DNA from: Syncephalis fuscata
Taxonomy: Eukaryota; Zoopagomycota; Zoopagomycetes; Zoopagales; Piptocephalidaceae
Assembly: GCA_025786725.1 (NCBI GenBank)
Contig: JAHLTZ010000002.1
Coordinates: 496,001 to 560,000, forward strand
DNA: 64,000 bases
Direction of reading: 5' to 3'
The notes under the pieces are model-generated. The model was given only the letters and a program-made list of their open reading frames with translations. It searched no databases and had not been told where the DNA came from. Position 1 is the first letter of the stretch; each line of letters starts with the position of its first letter. Below are positions 57,398-64,000 of this stretch, in pieces. The translations under genes and the position numbers were made by a program.

Positions 57398-60300
57398 TTA
57401 TGTTGTTGCATCATCGGGTGTGTTATCTATATGTCGTAGAGCACGGGTAGAGCGGGCAGACGAGCGATTCGATGACGCTCTTGCTACTAGCTTGTTATTG
57501 TTATTACCGCTATTACCAATGGCAGTTGAAACTTGACGACGAGCTGGGCGGGGTAGGCGGCGTGTTGCTTTAATGGCATGTTCTACCGATGGCAGTTCGC
57601 TGTAATTCTCCTTTATCGTTTCTGGACCACTACTACCTTGTGAGCTAGGTGGATCGAGTGGTGATGAGCCACTACTGTCCCCTTGTCTATTACTGATGCG
57701 AGGAGGTGAAATATCCATTGTATCAACGTGGTGGTGGTGGCGGTGTTGTTGATGACCACCAATTGTCGATTCAACAGGTGGCAAGCGGGTTGTATTGGGT
57801 GAAGGTCGGCGTCGGCGTTTATTTGGACGTTCCGATGGACTTGGCGACCAAGCATCATCTTCATCAGCATTGTGGCTAGTACGTGCGGCAATAGGACTAC
57901 TAGAAATGGTTGGTTCTTCCGAATTAAAATTCACTTCTGGCAGCATAGGTAGATGATGGTGTCCTTTGGCCGCAATTGGCTCGTCGTGTTCAATTGATCG
58001 TTGTATATTGCCGGTTTCTCTGAATTTCCGTAGAATAATATCATGTGGCCGCGTGGCTGGCCATTGACGAGGAAATTGATATTCTCGTCGTAATGGCGTA
58101 GCACCTGTAGGCTGATCAGGCTATTATTGTAATAATAATTATTATTGTAATTATTAGTAGTAATGTATTATGCTAACCTGAATGCCTGTAATAATCATGG
58201 TGTCAAATTCATTGCATGTTTGTTCTAATGTAGCGCACATAGTTTGTGATTGCTGTTCAACTACTTCTCTTATTTGATCCATCTAATAATACAGTCAAAT
58301 GTATGTATATATGTAAATATTTGATAGTAATTAAACATTAGCTTATTTACCTTCTGTTTCGTATCATGAGACATTGTCTTGCCAATATCTTCTAATCTAC
58401 CTGTACTCTGTTGCCATGTTTGATAGCCATCGAGACAATCTTGCGTAAACCCATTAATATGTGCTCGATATGGTTCCTTGAACAGATCTAATTGCGTATT
58501 GGCTATTGAAATGGATGAGTTAATAGGCTATATGTTTGTATTTTATTTTTTACCTTTACTGCTAATCTCATTGAGTGCATTGGCCGTATTATCAGTTGTT
58601 TCTAATTGTTGCTGTAGTGTATCTGCGACTACTGTTTCAACATCATTGCTTGCTTGTTGAATCTGTTCAACAGATGTGGCACCCTGTTGTTCTGTCACGT
58701 TTAATTGTCGAGTTGCAGTTTGCACCGTAGTTTGCAGTTCCGTTCTACAAGTCTCAATATTATCATTGGCCTTTGTAACGATTTCCACTTGTTCTTGAAC
58801 AAATGTGCGGCGCTGTATACAAAAGTTAATGAAATAACCAAACAAATAAATAAATAGTTAATGTTCATATAGAAAAGGATATCATTTAGAGATTGTGTAT
58901 TGGCACTTTGTGCTGCAGTTAACATGTTCTGTATGCCACGCTCTTGGCTATTAGTAAGATCCGTTAGAAGTTGCATCATACTCGAAACGACCGTTTGTTG
59001 AGCTTGTTTCGCTGCTTCTTGTTCCTTCTTTGCTACACAGTTCAGCTGTTCTAAATACAGACTAGAACGACGTTGCTATAGAGAAGAATAGTTGTAACTA
59101 TATATGCCACTAGACTAGCTAATAAACTACTTACTTCGTTTGCCACCTCTTGGGTCAATGCATTAATAATTGACATGAATGCATCATTCTGTGCCTTCAG
59201 TTGTTGTGTCATCGACTCGTATAATGACGTGATATTGCCATGTAATGTAGCATTGTGCGCTTTTGACTAGACTTTAATGTCAGTCAACGCATTAAATTAG
59301 ACTCACTATCTTACCTGATGTTCTAGCTGAGAAACTTCCTGCTTTAGTTGGTTGAACAGTGCGTTAAATGCTTCACGCGATACCTCTGCTTTTTGAAGAG
59401 CATTTTGCTGAAGATCATTGCAAATAAGCTGAGTTTTTTCGATAAACGTAGACATTGAGTCTATGTGCTGATCAAATTCCGACTTCATTAGATTGCCATG
59501 TGTATTAATCTCGGCCATCTTTAGTTCCACAGTAGTTGATGAGTTTTGTGCCAACTATAAAGAGTAATTAGAAGGCTAATTTGTAGGCTAGTCTGTATTA
59601 AATAATACACTTACATCTTCACACTGTTTAGAAAATGAATCGGTCATGACTGTATGCTCATCAATTAGATTCATCTGTACTTGTTGATTGTCGGTGATAT
59701 TCGCTTTTAATTCATGAGTACGTGTTTGAATAAATGACTGCATATGTGAGGCAGCCACCATATGTTGTGCTTCCACTTCTTTTTTACGATCAATCTTGGC
59801 ATGGAGTTGATCTACATCGACGGTTACTGATTGTAGCGTGCTTTCTAGAATAGTAGCCACCGCATTCAAACGCTCTTCTGTTGCAGTATGCGCGACTGTT
59901 AGCACTTCTTGTTCGGTTAAGTTTTGCTTTGTATTGCGAAGATCGATTTCGGTGCGTTCGAGTACTTCTCTGCTTTCTCTTAAATCACGCTCGGTTGTTT
60001 CGAGTATCTTCTTTGTTTCGGTGAATAGTTTCATTTGTTGTAAGAATTGCTCTTCTGCTTGGCGTAACTGCGCTTCAATAGTTTCTATCGCTTTGCGTTG
60101 TTCGGTCACCTTTTCCTTATTTGACGTATTTTCGAACATAAGCTGGTTGTACTCTTGTTTTGCCATATAAATGCCATTCTTCTCTTGAGTAGCCAGTAAT
60201 GCTGATTTCAAACGGTCAATTTCCGTGATATATTCCTTGATGAGCATTTGTTTGGTCATACGCTGATTGACCTCAGGCTTGTTGCGAATATTCTTGGCAC

Positions 60301-61565
60301 GGCGAGCATAATCAAGCGTACTTAGCGTCTCTTCACGTGCATTTTTTGCAGGCGATATAGTGGCAATAATGCATGTTTTGGTACGGCCACCCAATGAATC
60401 TTGTAGTAATCTTGTTAAATTAGAATCGCTATTGTATGCCATCGTTATTGTTTATTGATATTTAATCAGTGTGAATGTCTATGTATGTACACTTACCGAT
60501 ATGGTATATGACCAGCCTTGTCTACCAAAGCATTAATGACGCGACCCAGTGTTAGTAGACTTTTGTTGATGTTACCGGCCTCACGAGCCCGTTTGTTTTC
60601 CGCACCAGAACGGCCAACACTCTCAGAACCGGCCAAATCAACCAAGTTTAGCTTGCCGACCTTTAGTAGCTCCTCTCCATCTTCTGTGACCTCTTTAGTA
60701 TGCACAGTAATGGCGAATATGGCATGCGATCGCGATGAATTTTCATTGCATTTAGTCGCTGCTACTTGGCGCTTTCTAGATCCTTTCTTTAGCCACGCAA
60801 TGCCATCTCGTGCCGAGTTAACTGATACTTCTTCCAGCCCTTGAATAACCACTCGTCGCAGTCCTGATGGCTCTTTGTATATGGTCAACTTGCGATCGTC
60901 ATTAAAAGGCGACAAAAGATCGCGTAACTCTTCATTATACAATTCACTGTATGATAGTTTTACTGAAAATTCAGGCACGTTAGGATCCAGTATTTGAAAT
61001 AACCGATCCAAAGTACGAGGAATAATACCAGCATGGTAACCTTCTACATCTTCCAAATCGCCCTCCATTGTATAGCTAAACAAATAAACATTAGAGCAAA
61101 ATCTAATTAATTTGGTGTAAAACATACGTTTTTCCAGTGCCTGTTTGTCCATAGGCAAATATAGTGCAGTTATAGCCGTCAAGCACTTCTTTTAGTATAG
61201 GTGCAACAATATCATCATACACTGTTTCTTGCGTTGCATCTGGTCCAAATACACGGTCAAATGTGTATTTGCGGGATACTTCCGAGTTTACTTTGACCTC
61301 ACGGCCCGTAACACATGGCGTATCCACAACGGTAGACTGATTTTCACGCTGTTCACGTTCATTACGTCCGCTGTAGATTTGTATCGGCGCAGTTGGTTAG
61401 CGATGCACGCTATAGTCGGAATCTCAAAAACACTTACCGACAACGCACGACAACTTGGATATTCGCTTCTTTAACGTTGGCATGTTGTTTATGGAATGTA
61501 GGTTGGCGAAAATGTTCGCTGGGTGTAGTGCGCCCACTTGCAATCGAGTGCGTCGGGCTTGCCAT
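57398..61565 (-). CDS. Kinesin-5 (BimC/Eg5/Cut7 family)
   Basis: Plus-end-directed mitotic motor that slides antiparallel spindle microtubules. Eleven exons in transcript order: 61565-61438, 61370-61128, 61075-60497, 60428-59615, 59554-59315, 59266-59135, 59075-58883, 58814-58554, 58502-58351, 58282-58178, 58120-57398. They give 1,189 aa in one frame. The motor starts [16 protein letters not shown] and has the P-loop GQTGTGKT, switch [12 protein letters not shown], switch [15 protein letters not shown], and [19 protein letters not shown] long coiled-coil stalk follows. The tail has the BimC box [16 protein letters not shown] with its Cdk1-type Thr, then a basic, Ser-rich end. All introns are GT-AG except 58815-58882, which is AT-AC. 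Confidence 0.95.
58815..58882 (-). other. U12-type AT-AC intron in the kinesin-5 gene
   Basis: 68 nt. Reading the minus strand, the 5' end is ATATCCTTTT, a perfect U12 donor. Near the 3' end is TTTCATTAAC, one mismatch from the U12 branch consensus, then TTTTGTATAC, so the intron ends in AC about 11 nt after the branch A. Exon ends are CTAAATG and AGCGCCGC, phase 1, giving [12 protein letters not shown]. No GT-AG alternative keeps the frame. Confidence 0.85.
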
Positions 61566-61863
61566 GATAGCGAGAATAATAACAACGATTACGGTCAAAT
61601 ACGCGATAGTATTCTTTCAAATACAAGTAGTTGATGACAAAACACAATCGAGCTATCGTAGAAAATACTAAACACGTCCAGGCAACTAAGAGAACAAAAA
61701 TAATCAATTGAAGAAAACGAACTTAATCTGAAGTGAATAGTCAAAGGTCAAAACGAATTGTCGCGTTGTATCAAATGGTGTTGTTATTTCAAAATAAACA
61801 TTTATTTAATGATTGGTGGAAGAGTATAAATCACGTGATGAGCAGCATATAACAGATGGTTTA
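61566..61863. other. Short intergenic region between two minus-strand genes
   Basis: Promoter of the kinesin gene and 3' flank of the DUS4 gene. Nothing distinctive. Confidence 0.5.
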
Positions 61864-63192
61864 TTATTGATTGATCTGTAAATCATAGTATTCTTCTAAA
61901 TGGTCTAATATTGCCGGAATACTGGCTAGTGTATTAAATGATCTGCGCTCTAATAAATTAATACGTAATACGTAATACGTAATAATAAGTTATTTATCAT
62001 ATGAAAAAATAGTATTATTTACCAGCGGCACTCATCTGTCCCTCTAACATATACATTAAATGATGATGAAAAATAAATACACTTGTTCCATATTCCAATG
62101 CTAGACGAATATAATCCTATTAATTATATTAGTATTTAGTCTAACATTTATAATCTATAATGTATAATCAACTTAAAGTTTAAATTAATTACCTCGACAC
62201 ATTGCCATGGTGTATGTTTGTGGCCAGCAAATAATGCAGGATTTTCCAATAATCCACGGGCTGCCATAATACCTAATAAAATAGAGAGTTAATGCGTTTA
62301 CTTTGTTTAATGAGTAACATGTCTACCATCGACTTTGGTTGCTGCATATACGTTATCAGCATCTTCCGCTGTAAATATATCTCCATTAGCTACTACAGGA
62401 ATGTTCGATTGTTCTTTAACCATTCGGATGGATTCGATATTGACTGGGACACTCGATCGTTGGTGTCGCGTGCGTCCATGAACGGTCAGCCAATCTGCAC
62501 CGGCCATTTCCATCTGACGAGCAAACTCCATAGTTTCACTAGTTATATTGGCGTTTATTATGATGATCAGTGCATTAATATTAATCAAACTTACCGTAAA
62601 TCCTGATGAATACGAATTTTAACTGAACAAGGAATATCGACTTGCGCTTTAACCTGGCGTACCATATCTCGTACCGTTTCCGGTTCTTCCATTAAACGTG
62701 AGCCGATACCTTCTTGGTAAGCCCATCGCTGAGGACAGCCACAATTGATATCCACAGCAGCAGCATGTCCTACAACTAGCTGGGCCGATCGTGTTAGATC
62801 AACGGGATCACGGGCGGCAAATTGGACTACCACTGGCGTATCGTCATCGTTGGTAGAGAAATCCGAGTCGCGTGCAAACGGTGACTTGTGAAATACATCA
62901 GCCAATGTCATAGGAGTATAGGCAATATCAACGCCATATCTAATGTAAAAAGCACGTATTATTATTATTATTATTAGCTTTCTAATTTTATACTTGCCCA
63001 CGGACTAATTCACGAAACGGCAGCTGGTTTAGACAATTATTTAGTACCAACTAGTAAAAAGTAGGTTCTATCTTGACAATCTACCTTTGAGTACCGCACC
63101 ATAGGTGCACATATGCTAACATATGGCCTATTCGCGCCAGCAGTAAATAGCTCCTCGACTGAGTAGCGTTTTCGTCTTTCTAATGTTGTCAT
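61864..63192 (-). CDS. dus4: tRNA dihydrouridine synthase, Dus4 type
   Basis: Flavoenzyme that reduces uridine in the tRNA D-loop (positions 20a/20b in yeast Dus4). Seven exons in transcript order: 63192-63085, 63023-62998, 62939-62595, 62538-62327, 62272-62193, 62116-62023, 61949-61864. They give 316 aa, almost exactly the length of human DUS4L. Motifs: CAPMVRYSK, then LPFRELVR and YGVDIAYTPM (FMN-binding start); VVVQFAARDP; INCGCPQRWAYQEGIGSRLM with the catalytic Cys; VKIRIH; VHGRTRHQR; VVANGDIF (FMN phosphate); and GIMAARGLLENPALF. Intron 2 (62940-62997) has a GC donor (GCAAGT). Intron 6 contains a short tandem TACGTAT repeat. The gene is complete. Confidence 0.95.
62940..62997 (-). other. 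GC-AG intron in the DUS4 gene
   Basis: The donor is GG-GCAAGT and the acceptor ACATTAG. Splicing restores LVRGYGVDIAYTPM, the expected family sequence. No GT donor nearby keeps the frame. Confidence 0.85.
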
Positions 63193-63641
63193 GCTGAGCA
63201 ATTTATTTAAAAAGAGGGAAATATGTTATTTAGTAGCTATTAATTAAATTGTAATGATTTGTGAGGTGAAAAAATACAATTAATTGCCACAGTTAGCTGT
63301 GGGTGTTGAAAAGAAAAAGAAAAAAGCTTATGTCCATATTTGGTAATATGAATTATCCAATTCTTTCAAAATTTTCTTATAACTAAAGAACTGGCTGACT
63401 ATATTCAGTATTATATTCAAATGATAGAAATATTTATATAACTAATGGATTTTCTTGAAAAATAAAACACATTCTTTTAACATTTCTTTTTTACGTTACA
63501 TGTTTATAAGTGCTACGTTTATTTGCTTGAACAGTATAACTCATACAAGTTGGTAATTCAAAAATATAAACTTTTACAGCCACAGCTAAAGTGCTATATT
63601 AACGAATAATAGTTTGTTTATAATTATCAAATAGTGCTAGT
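63193..63641. other. Divergent promoter region
   Basis: Shared upstream region of the DUS4 (-) and S4-domain (+) genes, 449 bp, AT-rich with A-runs. Both neighbours may be RNA-modification genes, so joint regulation is possible but unproven. Confidence 0.5.
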
Positions 63642-64000
63642 ATGGATGTTAGCAGAAACAACATTGATAAACGCGTGGTTTCAGCAGAGGAGGAGGGCCT
63701 GCGCTTGCATCAATTCTTACGGCGCAACTATCCAGAACACTTCTCGTCTAGACGGCGTTGTATTGTAGCCATTCGTGCAGGCGAAATACATGTTAATGGA
63801 GCAATAGCTGAAGAGACGCGTATAGTGCATTTTGAAGATAACGTTGAGGTGTATGAAGATGTGCACTTGTCTGCTATACGAGAACTAGAACGGCTTTGTG
63901 TTACTGTTCATCATACTACAACGCCCGAGACAGTTTGCGACGCATCAAATAAAGCTACCCAAGCAAATTCATGGTCATTTTCTGTGGTATGGAAGCCGGC
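63642..64000 (+). CDS. S4-domain protein, possible RNA pseudouridine synthase (5' part)
   Basis: Open from the ATG at 63642 to the window edge, 119 codons visible. Residues 16-65 look like an S4 RNA-binding domain: GLRLHQFLRRNYPEHFSSRR, then IRAGEIHVNGAIAEE and VHFEDNVEVYED. The last visible residues, FSVVWKPA, resemble the start of an RluA-type pseudouridine synthase domain (usually V-KPAG after S4), but the same phrase occurs in other S4-linked RNA-modifying proteins. The catalytic Asp motif would lie beyond the window, so the enzyme class is not certain. Confidence 0.6.
   Translation, partial: MDVSRNNIDKRVVSAEEEGLRLHQFLRRNYPEHFSSRRRCIVAIRAGEIHVNGAIAEETRIVHFEDNVEVYEDVHLSAIRELERLCVTVHHTTTPETVCDASNKATQANSWSFSVVWKP

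Noticed and set aside
58701-58979. Kinesin frame reading through the AT-AC intron
   Set aside because: It loses the coiled coil, adds a membrane-like stretch and stops early, whereas the spliced frame continues to the BimC box.

Overview
The window is nuclear DNA of a filamentous-type fungus. It carries a group III poly-HAMP hybrid histidine kinase (Nik1/Os-1 type), a Bck1/Ste11-type MAPKKK, a tricalbin, a BimC kinesin-5, Pcf11, MPP6 and a Hal5/Npr1-like kinase. It is AT-rich, with about 75 short spliceosomal introns (mostly 45-70 nt, GTAAGT donors, TAG acceptors). One kinesin intron has all the hallmarks of a U12-type AT-AC intron. Minor-class splicing is known in some Mucoromycota and chytrids but not in Dikarya, so I infer an early-diverging, non-Dikarya fungus. 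The species is not identified.

Layout. 1-2.7 kb: 3' part of a tricalbin (+). 4.7-5.8 kb: mitochondrial CCDC90/MCUR1-like protein (+). 6.8-10.1 kb: DEDDy 3'-5' exonuclease (+). 13.8-19.4 kb: poly-HAMP hybrid histidine kinase (+). 19.9-21.0 kb: secreted protein (-). 21.7-22.6 kb: hotdog thioesterase (-). 25.5-27.0 kb: protein kinase (-). 28.2-30.7 kb: Smubp-2/Hcs1 helicase (+). 31.8-33.6 kb: Rrn5-like SANT protein (-). 34.5-40.3 kb: MAPKKK (+). 41.1-42.9 kb: DUF4604/KIAA1143 protein and MPP6 (+). 44.4-45.9 kb: 7TM protein (+). 46.5-48.5 kb: F-box protein (+). 49.0-51.0 kb: glycerol-3-phosphate acyltransferase (+). 53.3-56.2 kb: Pcf11 (+). 56.5-57.0 kb: Asn-rich surface protein (-). 57.4-61.6 kb: kinesin-5 (-). 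61.9-63.2 kb: tRNA dihydrouridine synthase Dus4 (-). 63.6 kb to the end: S4-domain protein, 5' part (+).

These are ordinary independently transcribed eukaryotic genes, not an operon. Several work in common processes: stress and cell-wall signalling (histidine kinase, MAPKKK, Hal5-like kinase), RNA 3'-end formation and decay (Pcf11, MPP6), RNA modification (Dus4, possibly the S4 protein), and ER/plasma-membrane lipid biology (tricalbin, GPAT). Long AT-rich intergenic stretches hold at least three families of diverged dispersed repeats in both orientations, probably remnants of non-autonomous mobile elements.

Points that stand out: the U12-like AT-AC intron; a predicted 2-nt micro-exon in the helicase and a 6-nt one in the acyltransferase; an eleven-fold 92-residue HAMP array with a 552-bp higher-order period; and 17 positions in five plus-strand genes where one missing base breaks the reading frame. 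The last are most likely consensus errors and must be kept in mind when using these gene models. All exon models were derived by eye from splice sites, frame and family similarity. For most genes the spliced length is a multiple of three, either directly or after allowing for the stated missing bases.
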